From Pochonia chlamydosporia 170 (taxonomy: Eukaryota; Ascomycota; Sordariomycetes; Hypocreales; Clavicipitaceae): a stretch of 64,000 nt of DNA. The position numbers and the translations under genes are program-made. The DNA is taken from the NCBI RefSeq assembly GCF_001653235.2, contig NC_035795.1:2859001-2923000 (forward strand), given 5' to 3'. Under the pieces are notes generated by a model that made no database searches, was not told the DNA's origin, and worked only from the letters and a program-made list of their open reading frames with translations. This document shows, one piece after another, positions 41,820 to 51,736 of this stretch (position 1 is the stretch's first letter; every line of letters begins with the position of its first letter).

Positions 41820-42974
41820 CTACTTTCCAAGTTTTACGTCTTTAGGTTTTGCATCCTTGGGTTTTGCTTTCTTGGGTTTTGCGTCCTTGGGTTTTGCATC
41901 CTTTGCTTTTGCTCCCTTGGGTTTTGCTTCCTTTGTTTTTAGTCCTTTCGTTTCCGCTACCTTAACTGGTTCGGTTTTGGTCTTTGGTTTCTTCCCATTT
42001 TTCGACTCCAAGTACCCTTTTGGCTTGTCCTCAGGCATTTGTTTCGTCCCCTTCAGCTTCAGCTTCAGCTTCTGCTTCATTCTGCTTTCCCTCGTCTTGT
42101 TCACGAGGTTAGACTGCAAAGTCTCCTGTTTGACTTGAAGATCTTCCTTTTTGGTGGCTGTGGTGGTCAGTTTTGTTCCGTTCTTCGCAATATTCTCTTT
42201 TGGTATGCCTCCGTCAGTGGATCGACGAGCTGTCAACGCAGTGGTCTCGCCGGGAAACAACTTCGCCTGCCAAAAATTACTTAGCAATACAGTCGCGCTA
42301 TCAGTATGTATAGCTACTTTGCGGACCTTTAATCTTCGCATAGATTCCGTTAAAGTCGTACTTCGCCAGTTATACCGCCACGGTTTTCTCCCATATAGAT
42401 TGATCCACGATGAGGAGTGGTCTTCTGGCCACATTTCGTATGTAAAATCTTGAGCTTCCTTGATGCATGGATGGACTACCCTAATATGGCCTACATGTCT
42501 GTTGCAAAGCTTTCCCATGATGATGGGTTCTTCTATCGTTTGATAGTAGGCCTCTCCAGTAGGGTTAAAACGCTGTGGTGGAGGCTGCGATAAAACCGTA
42601 ACCAGATCGCCTCCCGCAATATACCAGGAAAATACGGCTGAGGCCCCGTGTATGTACCTCGACCAAGCAGCGTAGCTTTTGTTCTGCCGAGGACATAGAG
42701 AGTCGCTCGTGTCCATCAAGGGGCCCATGGCCGTGGTTAGTGTTTGCATACCGTGCTTATCTGCCCATTCCTGCGCATCTTTCCGGTACATACCACTCCA
42801 TAGTACTTGCTTGTTTGGGATGCAAGCCTGCTGAAGCTGCGCATATATTTGCTCCGATTCTTCCATAGCGAGAAAATGCGACAGGACGACACGAATTGAT
42901 TTCGGAGGTCCACCACTGTCCCAGAGCTTCCGCACAAAAGTATCCGGCGGTTCGTCATCAGAAGATTCAGCCAT
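41820..42974 (-). CDS. Putative ADP-ribosyl cyclase/CD38-like protein with Lys-rich tail
   Basis: The 384-aa frame has two parts. Residues about 25-195 follow the motif order of ADP-ribosyl cyclase/CD38 enzymes: VLWSGM (57-62, compare FWSG), QTLTTAMGPLM (77-87, compare TLEDT-G), C94, W104 and S112 with the FSWYIAGGDLVTVL stretch (115-128, compare F-A-x-x-A-x-G-x-V-x-V), then a Glu pair (148-149, TIEEP) at the place of the catalytic Glu, and VGHIRVVHP (161-169). Residues 250-384 are a basic low-complexity tail with repeats of KPKDA. A stop-free 51-nt segment (42317-42267) has GT-AG ends and could be an intron. No signal peptide. Enzyme activity is inferred from motif order only. Confidence 0.65.
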   Translation of the reverse strand: MAESSDDEPPDTFVRKLWDSGGPPKSIRVVLSHFLAMEESEQIYAQLQQACIPNKQVLWSGMYRKDAQEWADKHGMQTLTTAMGPLMDTSDSLCPRQNKSYAAWSRYIHGASAVFSWYIAGGDLVTVLSQPPPQRFNPTGEAYYQTIEEPIIMGKLCNRHVGHIRVVHPCIKEAQDFTYEMWPEDHSSSWINLYGRKPWRYNWRSTTLTESMRRLKVRKVAIHTDSATVLLSNFWQAKLFPGETTALTARRSTDGGIPKENIAKNGTKLTTTATKKEDLQVKQETLQSNLVNKTRESRMKQKLKLKLKGTKQMPEDKPKGYLESKNGKKPKTKTEPVKVAETKGLKTKEAKPKGAKAKDAKPKDAKPKKAKPKDAKPKDVKLGK

Positions 42975-43859
42975 ATTGTTTCGACGACGTTGATTCCAAC
43001 AGTGTACTTCGATATTCTATTGCCAAGACTTTCTTAAGAAGTATTGATATTAGATTCGACAGGTGGGATACGAGCAAGACCTGTAATTATATGCAGGTAG
43101 CGTCGCTGTGATACCAGACACTCGGCCACACTGACAAACAGCCTGCATTTTGCTGTGATTACCAATGGAGAAGCTCGCAACGTCATTCATTTGTTGCAGT
43201 AGTCCATTGAGCGTATCATCTTAGCTCATAATCCTCCTCACCCCGCACGGTAACATGGACAAATTGTCTTGCTTGTCTACTTCATGGGCCGCAATGGCAT
43301 CACATTGGCTGTGAGGTGCTTCAAACTTTAACTTTGATGGTCTGTTATCACACAAAGAATGACGTAGCCAGAGACCACTAGACTGGACTTTTTATGTGCG
43401 TTATACAACCCTATATTATACTGAGACATCTATGCAACAGCGGCTGCCATGTTAACAGACCAGCCCTTATTCGGTTCTGAAGCGTCATGTGTTGATTTTC
43501 AAGTATTCTCGGAGCCATGTTAACTCTGGTGGAATCGGCTTTATTTTGGTGGCAGCTTCTAGTGTGAGTAGAGGGCATGAGCCAGATAAAAGACCGGAGC
43601 TAGAAAAATACCGACAGAAGACATCTATAGAATATTATTATAGGTTACAATATGATCGTCTCTTCAAGGCGTCTCCACTTTTAGCGTAACAACGTTGACA
43701 TCAATTGAACACATGCATTGAAAGCATCGCGACCATCACTGTGATATCAGACACAACGCCGCTGAGGTCGGAGACCCGACCTATGCGTCGCAATTGGCAG
43801 ACGGCGGCGAGTATCATATTATTTACAGTGTCACCATAACGGGCTGGAAGCGAGAAATC
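42975..43859. other. Gene-free spacer
   Basis: No supported gene. AT content rises from here to the right. Confidence 0.5.
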
Positions 43860-44091
43860 GGATTGTTGATGGTACCAACAAAATGCCTGGCAATCCCTAC
43901 TTGTTGCATGGGAGCACTTGAAGGCAAGAAAATAGCAGATAATAGATGCAACTGCCAAGGTTATCCCTAGTAAATCTAGCTGCAAGAGTTTTTCTTTTGG
44001 ACTTGCTTGTGGAAGGCACTCCGTAGGCGCTGGGGAGAGGACAGAGAAAACGAGGGCTGCGGCGCCGCTAATGGGCAGGATAACATAGAAA
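43860..44091 (-). pseudogene. MFS drug/H+ antiporter relic
   Basis: Directly after an AACAG acceptor the minus strand reads SFYVILPISGAAALVFSVL, then a charged loop and LDLLGITLAVASIICYFLA. This is the end of TM6, the central loop and TM7 of fungal 14-TM major-facilitator transporters (compare WRWCFYINLPIG and D-x-x-G). The frame then loses similarity and no further exon was found. It is a short decayed fragment of a once larger gene. Confidence 0.6.
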
Positions 44092-44238
44092 CTGTTGATT
44101 GAACGAGAGTTGCAGTCAGTACTAGATCATATGGAACTGCATAGACAATCAAGATCTCATGATTATCATGAGACAGCAAGAAAAAAGTACCTATCACCAA
44201 CACCACGTTACCTCTCCAGTGAAAGCTCCTCTAACTTA

Positions 44239-44364
44239 GGGGGACTCCGAGGAACTTGCGGATTTGGCTCTCCTCGCTCCAGCGAATCGCGCGACATCGC
44301 GCGACCTTGGGGTGAGCCGGGTGAGCCCTGTAGGTGTGTGTCGCGCGGCTGGGTGAGCCAGGCA
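44239..44364 (-). repeat. GC-rich dispersed repeat, copy B
   Basis: Reverse-complement partner of 16541-16669. The GC-rich block stands out in AT-rich surroundings and lies immediately upstream of the MFS relic. Confidence 0.75.
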
Positions 44365-44420
44365 CCCTCGCAGCGAGAATGGTGGGCGAAGCCACGCTCC
44401 AATTGGCCGCATTCTTTGTG

Positions 44421-45595
44421 ATCTCATATAACTTATCAACCTTTTCCATCTTTTCTTATGCCCACCTCACCTTCTTACTTCATTTTATGGCAGACCTAAA
44501 TATCTAAGCTAGATATCCGTTGGTAAGTTAATTAATCATTACTACCGCTATCATGTTAGCTAATCTCCTCATTAACTTCGCTAATCAATTTACTTCATAT
44601 ACCCCCCCTCCGTTAACGCACACGTAAGGGAAGAAATTATTCTCGCGCAAAGTCACAAATGGCCCGCAACCAATTTGACATTATAGATGCCACGGAGACG
44701 TAAATAAATCTTAGGCCTTAGGTTATACACCACTTTACTTGCATGTAATACACTAGTTGCCTAGCTAAGCGCTTTTTACGCGGTCCGCCTTGCCAATCGT
44801 CAACCTTAAGGTAATCAGAGGTAGGAAGACGCATTAAATGTTTTTATTATTAAAACTTATAATTAGCTTCTTGCATTATCTTAGCTAGATTCTTATGCAG
44901 TTAGGTTTTAGTTGCAAGTTATCACAGAGACATAGTGATTATCTATTAGATGGAAGGTATAGTGGTGTAAAAACCGGCTACTTCGTCAGATTCATAGAAT
45001 CGCGTGATCCAGCAGATTAACACGGATTTAGGCCGTCTCCTAAGCATTTGTCGGCAAAGAGGCTAGATACTTGCCTAGCCATAGCCACAGAGCCATTTCC
45101 TCGCGTGAAGGATATAGTATCGTCGTGTATATTTTCACGGGATGAGAAACCTTAACTTAAGCTCTAAATCCTATATGCATGTCTCTTAGTTGATGAAAGT
45201 GCCCAGGATGCACTGACTGCTGTATAGCCTGCAAACTAGAGGTGATCTGCATCTTCTTTGTTGGTGCTGCGTCTACCAAGTCTTTAGGATGAGATTTTAG
45301 GCTGTTTAACTCCTTAAGCACGTTGGAATATTAATGTTCCACACTGTATATATGGGGTATAGTATAAACATGAATAAATGACGTAGTGCTAGATGGTCTA
45401 ATGGATTAAAAGGGCCGTTTAGAGGACGAAATGGATGTATTTGCAGAGTACTCATTAGGGCAGTACCATAAGCCAGAGTACTCGGGATGCGGATCCTATC
45501 ACATAACTAAAGAGTATCCATGTCAATGATGGACGCTCTCGCACCTTAACAACTCTCTTGCATCTTACGCAGACAACGCTTAGTATGCCCTCTGT
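44421..45595. other. AT-rich gene-free region
   Basis: Many stops in all frames; looks like decayed sequence. No feature supported. Confidence 0.5.
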
Positions 45596-45822
45596 TGTTG
45601 AATAGTTACGTGTTTTCTGTTGGTCTGTGTGACCACTATTTCGGCTGTTGGGTGGTCTGTTCAACTAGGTCGAAAAGGGGGCCCTGGTCACGGTATAAAT
45701 AGAGGTATTTGGGAGGGCTCAAATCGACCTTCAAAAAGGAATCGAGTCAGTCAATTGAATCGTTGAAAAACTCCCTATAATTGCGCAATTTGCAGTAAAC
45801 CAATTATAACTGTTTTGCAACA
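45596..45822 (+). mobile_element. Candidate solo LTR (copia-like)
   Basis: The 227-bp segment begins TGTTG and ends CAACA, the inverted terminal pentamer typical of retrotransposon LTRs. It has a TATA box (TATAAAT, 45694-45700) in the usual place. The flanks TCTGT (45591-45595) and TATGT (45823-45827) match at 4 of 5 positions, as an aged target-site duplication would. No internal retrotransposon sequence, primer-binding site or second LTR is seen nearby, so it would be a solo LTR. Confidence 0.45.
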
Positions 45823-48217
45823 TATGTATGGATTGTGGCTCCATCAACCATTCATTTCATGTACTTGAACGATCCACGGTCCGTTTGCCCATGCCGAGTA
45901 CGCGAGGAATACAGTAATATATAATAAGCATCGCGAACATCCCCATGCTCCAAATAGGTGAGACGTAGCAACCCACTGAGCGCACTGGAATTCGGCTATC
46001 CAGTCATTTCAACCTGTTCCGGTCTTCTGCAGGATGATGGACGTAGTAAACCCCTGGTTGCTTGCCGTGAAACGCTCTCTTGTTGGCTAACATGGTTACG
46101 TCTACCAAAGGTTACCTGTCAATTTGATCGTGTGAGATCAAGATTAGGCTTGCACTACCTTAGTGACAAACTCATCCACTAGCAAATTAATTAAAATCAT
46201 CCATGGGAATTTTGGGGAATTCTCGGGCAGATGTCCATAAGATACACAAGCTATTATAGACTTTAAACTGGACTAGATACTCCGGAATGCGACCACGTCC
46301 TCGCCTGCAAATGCGCTTCCTCAAGAACTTCTCCGCTGGCAAATATTCGCTTCCTAGGTGTCCGAGGACCTGGTTCTTGCGTCCTGAGGGAATTCCTGCT
46401 CCGGGACGGAGGGCCGCAAGGCGAGAGCTGCAACGTAGTCCCTTCGTTGATTCCTGAGACGGTATATTAGGGACAGGTGACTGGCTGCTAGAATTCGGGT
46501 CTTGTGGGTCAGTCTGTGTCTTAATTACAAGGCCAGGAATTTTAATGGAGATTTTATGCTCTATTTAAGGTTTAGAAAGAAAACGAAATATTCTAGTCTT
46601 TATTCCACAATTCAGTTCTATATACAAGCAAGTCTAAAATCCGCAGAAATCACCGTAAGGAGAATTTGCTTTATTAGTCACACTACACTAATGTTATGGA
46701 ATAAAAAATCGAGATCACCTCCAACCCCACAGAAAAATTAGAGCTAATAGGTTATGCGACCATATGGCTAAAACATATATCCCGCACAAAGAGCTGCTTT
46801 AGCAGAAGACCATAAGTAAATCGGGTGGCGGCAAACTTCTTATTCAATATAAAAGACTAACATCATACGGGAACTAATAAGTATTTTGCAATACTTTTGC
46901 TTTCATAGCAAATTATGCTCACTCAGAGCAAACAACATTATCTTAAAACACACCCAACAGAACCCTGCGTAGTAGCGTCAAATTAGGGATCCATAATAAT
47001 AATAGTGTCCAGTCCAACCCTATCGAACGGACCAATTGCATCAATATGTCGTAGAACTTTTTGAACTTCATTAATGTTTTTACCAGTGTCCAAATAAATC
47101 GCCCCACAAAGTGCTTGCAGCGATTAGGCCATCATTTTAGTAATAGCTCCGCGCCTCTCATACTAGGGTTTAAAATAATACACTTCTTAAGGCCAAGCTA
47201 TCTTGCACGTTCAGGTAAATGTCGCGGCAGATCCAACATTCTTTGATTTACCAAGGCTTTTATATATTAGTAGCAGTTAATTCTTTCAATATTACAGCAA
47301 TGTAGGAAGTCATTATTGCTCGCAGCTTAAAGCTTCCGCGTGGTACAGTGCCTCACCTCATTCAGAACCACAGCTGTATCCATCATCAGCAATTGCCAAT
47401 CAAATGACAATTTCGCCAAGCTATGCCAGTCTCCTATATCCTTCAATGCCTTGATAGTTATAAAACATATTTGCCCCTGAACCTAGAGCACGTAATGCTT
47501 CAACTAGATATCTCAGACTGGAGAAATGGTAGTTCAAGCTGTCTTGCAGCGCCACAATATGATCGGGTTGTCTTAAAACATTGGTAGACATCGCTCAAAA
47601 GGATCAGACTAAAGGCAGTAATTCTAATAGACTAATAAGACACTTCAGAGCATAAAATAAAAGTATTTAATATGGTCCGTACGCAACATGCGACTCGAGC
47701 GAATTATATAGTGAGCCTCGAAGAGCAATTGATAAGATAAGGACGACATGTAATATTTATCGATAAGACATCATAATCAAGCATCGTATCGATAAGATAA
47801 CCCAAATGATGATCTATTATCATATCGATAAGATAAGACCAAACTCAATACGTAGATGTGTATCACCAAGGCCTGGCTGCGGGACTCAGGATGGGCCAAG
47901 ACTGGTCCCAGCGGCAAGACGGCCGAAGATTCGGTCTTGTCTCTTGGGCAGATGCTCGCCATCTTCTCGCTTGTGGCGGTGGGGTGGTCTATTGTCACTC
48001 ATGCTTGCGATATATTGTTGGAAAAGATTTTTTCTGAGAGGAGGAGAACACAGTCGGCCCAGCATACCAACTAGCTCGGCGGCGCCCACTTGAATCCAGA
48101 CGACCTCCCTTCCCGGCTAAGGGATGATGCCGGATGCGTTGAGGTGCATTCGGATCGCGTCGTCCATATCTTGGCCGTACCCGTCAATCACGGACCACTA
48201 CTATGCCACCTAGTTCC
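45823..48217. other. AT-rich gene-poor region with GATA cluster
   Basis: Mostly stop-rich sequence. A 72-aa frame at 47856-48074 contains one hydrophobic helix (LGQMLAIFSLVAVGW) but no family signature. The GATA-motif cluster at 47731-47837 is described separately. Confidence 0.45.
47731..47837 (+). promoter_or_regulatory. Cluster of GATAAGATA motifs
   Basis: GATAAGA occurs at 47731, 47762, 47791 and 47827, three times as the double motif GATAAGATAA/G and three times preceded by TC. Clustered GATA elements are binding sites for fungal nitrogen (AreA), iron or light regulators. Spacing is about 30, 30 and 36 bp. No certain downstream gene is attached, so this may also be a decayed tandem repeat. 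Confidence 0.4.
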
Positions 48218-48407
48218 GACATGAACGACGAACCGGTCTTTTATAACTACATACCTACCAGTGATCCAGGACAGCCCATTATCACTCACCCCGGGGACGG
48301 GGCCGCCGTACACGATAGTCTCCTGCCTTATTTTATAAAGTGCAAAAGCAGTTAGCAGCGCAGATAACTCGCTGGACTAAGGGAGGAGAAATGATCACAC
48401 CAAGAGA

Positions 48408-48494
48408 TGCGATCATTGTTCCTTCTACAAGAAGGAATGTAATGCTTACGGCGAAAGTCCATGCTCGGAGTGCAAAAAGCGCGGCAACGCGTGC
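48408..48494 (+). pseudogene. Orphan Zn(II)2Cys6 (GAL4-type) domain
   Basis: In the frame beginning at 48408 the spacing is exactly C-x2-C-x6-C-x7-C-x2-C-x6-C (CDHCSFYKKEC then SPCSECKKRGNAC), the binuclear zinc cluster of fungal transcription factors, preceded by the usual basic residues (TKR). The frame has a stop 39 nt upstream (TAA at 48378) and no ATG between. Downstream it repeats a half-motif (SPCSECTKRN, 48525-48554) and stops near 48700. A short frame at 48218-48355 (MNDEPVFYNYIP) could be an upstream exon, but I could not find a frame-true junction. Either an internal exon of an unresolved gene or a relic. Confidence 0.5.
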
Positions 48495-48904
48495 ACAAAT
48501 CAACGTACAGCCAATAAAAGCCCATGTTCGGAATGCACGAAGCGGAACATCCTGTGGAAGATTCAATGTACAGCTAGAATACATGGCCGAAGGTGTAGAC
48601 AGCGGCGTCGAGAATCCTGGCGTGATGAAGCCCATGTCACCACAGGTCGTGGAGGCCCAGAGTACCCGGCAGGGGTTATGTTTCGCGTGTTGGCACTGTA
48701 GCGGAGATGCCTATTACCGAGGAACGGCTACCGCAAATCCAAGGCTTTATCGAACATATAGTACTGCGCTGGTCAATTTTTGTTCATATTTTTGTGAAAG
48801 ACGTGTACCGCAAGGGACCCAAGGTTGGGCGATGGCCCGAAATTGTTGGTTCCTCCTTGCTGTTTGAACAATGCGTCATGATACCTTTGTATCGCAAGGA
48901 ATAG

Positions 48905-50809
48905 CTATGGAATTGAGGGATTAAAGGAAATAACTGTTTAAATTAAATTACTTGACTGACTATCTGCTTGACTGTCTTCCTAACTAATAGAAGGAAAGGG
49001 AAAAATAACCTCCTTTTATAGACCAATTTAAGGGATTTTAAAGGGAAAGCTAAAGGAAGGAAGTTTTAATAACGCATTAAATACGGAACCTTATTTCTGT
49101 TGAGAAGGAAGGTCTTTTGGAAGGAATGTTGGGAAAGGCAAGCAACATTAAACCTTGTTTCTGTTGACACTTTGAGTTACAAAGCGGCCAGTTGCTAAGC
49201 CATAAAGTGCCCAAAAATGGGACTTGGGAACCACGGAATCAGGGAGCCTTGGAGGTACGCAGGGGGTATTGGCCTCGGCTCGACTCCCGCCTGGCGGTGT
49301 GTCGGGCCAGTTCATGTAGGTAGCCATGCAATTGTGTTCGCGCGATTCATTCAAACTCTCACGTCAGTCTGTTCGCTTTCCTATCCGCTGGTCGGTCTGT
49401 ATTTCTACAACCCCGAAGACTATCGAATACACTTGACACTTGTCTCGGTGGTTCCGCGATAGTCTTATTAACAAAACTACCCATTCCTTACCGTTCTATT
49501 TTGGGCAGATTCCTGTGATGGCCAGTTGCAATACAACCACGGCTTCGCGCGATTAGAGGCAGTTCAACGAGACAATGGGGAAGTGGTTTCGTCGTCTGGG
49601 TTGCGAGCTTCCCCGGGTAGCTTGGCTTGTTTGCCGGGTTCCTAGCGGGTTGTGCCTGGGTGCTGTGACCGGGACGGGGGGATCTGTGTATTGTTCCTCG
49701 GGTCTCCTATAACCCCAGACCGAGGTTCAAGAACAAGGACAGCCAGAAGTCCACAGACAGATTTAATTGCGGTATGATAGCCACCGTCGCCACCGCGGGC
49801 GAACGAAATACACGCAGGATACACCGTTCCGGCTTCGGGGTTCAGGGCATCATGGACATTTCCAGCCTTCTGATCCAGGGTTTGCGGGTCTGGGTGTTCT
49901 TCAATCTAGAATCCATCGCGAATACGAACTTCTGCGGCCAATAAATACTCGGATGAGGCGGATAGTGAGGCATTGATTGGCCAAATTTTGCAATATTCTG
50001 CGTCTGCCTCAATGCTTCAGCTAAGTCCCTTATTACATCATGACTTTGTCAAGGGTAACCGTCGTATCGTAGCCAACTCCACTGAGTTCTCGTAACACGA
50101 GACGAAATACCGGAAAGGGCCGGTAATAGCGAAGGCCCTCGGCGCGCTCAAAGCCCCAATTAACGTGTTGTTACCACTGGCAGAGCTGTACTGCTGTGCC
50201 TTGAAAGAATGCCGCCTAGCTCAAGAAGCAGTGGCCAGTAAGTGATGAAAAACGGACTACGCAATAGCGATTATGCGCAAAATTGCGGATACAACGACTT
50301 GTTGAGTATATACCTGAGCAGTGTATTATGGTTGGCACTGAGCAGCAGGCCCACTTGTACGCGACGCCGACCAAAATGCGCAAGGACAACAGTAGCAACG
50401 ACGATGACACGTTCCCTGTATAAAATAGGTGAAAAAGCCGCAACTGATCTCTTTGTTGCTGGATTGTCGTCGACTTTTATTTCAGTATCGGTCAGATTGG
50501 ACGTGTCACGTTATGAGACTCATTGTTAACTAAGCTCTTCTTCAAAATTATTGTTCTTGTTGTTCGAGCTACAGACGGAGGTCTGCAGCTCTCCTTTTAA
50601 TACTAGAAAACTTCCCGTTCATCCAAAGCAAATAATTGCTTTTTCCGGCTATTCTCAGTTCTCATAGCCGACGTCATGAAAGCCAGCATTTACACCAAGT
50701 TTGCTTGTTCTATCAACAGAGGCAGTTTTATCCGACAGGACGATAGGGACATACATAGGAGCCCACGCAGCCATGTAAAAACATCGCTCAAAGCTACTAT
50801 CAGTTCTGG
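48905..50809. other. Gene-poor region with a short direct repeat
   Basis: No supported gene. Contains a 17-bp direct repeat, AACCTTATTTCTGTTGA at 49087 and the same with G for A at 49151, possibly the remains of an LTR end. The GC-rich part 49220-49900 has open frames without signatures. Confidence 0.4.
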
Positions 50810-51090
50810 TTATCGCGAAAGATTACAATGCATAGTCCAACGGTTTGTACCTTGTTGAGTAGTCCACCCACCTCCGTTCATTGCAATTTCCGAGCAGAGT
50901 GCACTTGCTGCTGAGAATGCATCTACACCGCCGAGAATAGGCAAATAAAATTGACCCTTTATCATGAAAGGGTTTTACGCATCCACATACCTTGAGCAAC
51001 AAAGGCACCACATGCCGCCTCGACACAATGAATAGCTCCCAATATAGCATTGGCATATAACTCCTCATACAGAACAACGGACGGGTCTGG
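50810..51090 (-). pseudogene. Small cysteine-rich protein, partial gene or relic
   Basis: A minus-strand frame ending at 50991 (HCVEAACGAFVAQ) meets a GTATGT donor. A 68-nt intron ending GTGTAG joins it in frame to 50922-50810 (DAFSAASALCSEIAMNGGGW, then TTQ and a WTMHC end). The combined piece has four cysteines and a stop. No start codon or signal peptide was found upstream, so the 5' part is missing or lies in another exon. The motif CGAF also occurs in the spacer at 16.97 kb. Family not recognised. Confidence 0.3.
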
Positions 51091-51736
51091 CGCCGAGCTC
51101 CGGGCCCAGCAGAGCCGGATCCACAGCTTCGGGAGTAGCCCGTGACAGTTGGCAGATCATAATCTGGGCGGCATCTGCCCTGGGCGGCCAATGCATGACT
51201 ATCAAGCTTCAGGCACCTTCGGCACCCATCCCGCTCTGAGCCTGACATGGTCAGCCGATGAGTGCGTGCAGAGCAACCGGCATGGGGAACCCACTTTGCT
51301 AGACCAGCGGGTACGACAACCCGAACCGAACCGGAAGCCGACCAGTTGGTGGGTGCCCTACGGCTGTTGAATGAACACCCAATGCCCCTTGAAGAAGCTT
51401 AAGCCCAAACCGATAGTGTCATGTCAATCACCCCCCCTCCCCCCGGCCCGGGGAAGTCCTCCCAGAAGACCTTTGGCAAATCGCCCATAAGGCTGTAGCT
51501 TGCAAAAATATGGCACTTCGAGACAGCGCGTTCCATGTGGTCACCGAGCTGAGAAAGCTAGCTCGGAGAGCCGCGGACGGCCGAGTGCGTCTTGTGCCAT
51601 GCAAGTCCTCATCAAAGTAGCATCTATCTGAACATAGAACTTACAGGTCTGTGATATAAATCTTTCCAATCGGGGCCGTCACCTTGGTTTATACAGCTTC
51701 CTTGCATCACAGTCCGCAGCTCTAACTCGTTCAATC
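51091..51736. promoter_or_regulatory. Upstream region of the GMC oxidoreductase gene
   Basis: Contains two overlapping-orientation CreA-type sites, CCCCGG at 51441-51446 and CCGGGG at 51448-51453, about 285 nt upstream of the ATG, and a CCAAT box at 51666-51670. These suggest carbon repression, but the GC palindrome may be coincidental. Confidence 0.35.

Noticed and set aside
47856..48074. 72-codon frame with one hydrophobic helix
   Set aside because: No family signature, no splice-linked neighbours; a single hydrophobic stretch in AT-rich sequence is weak evidence.
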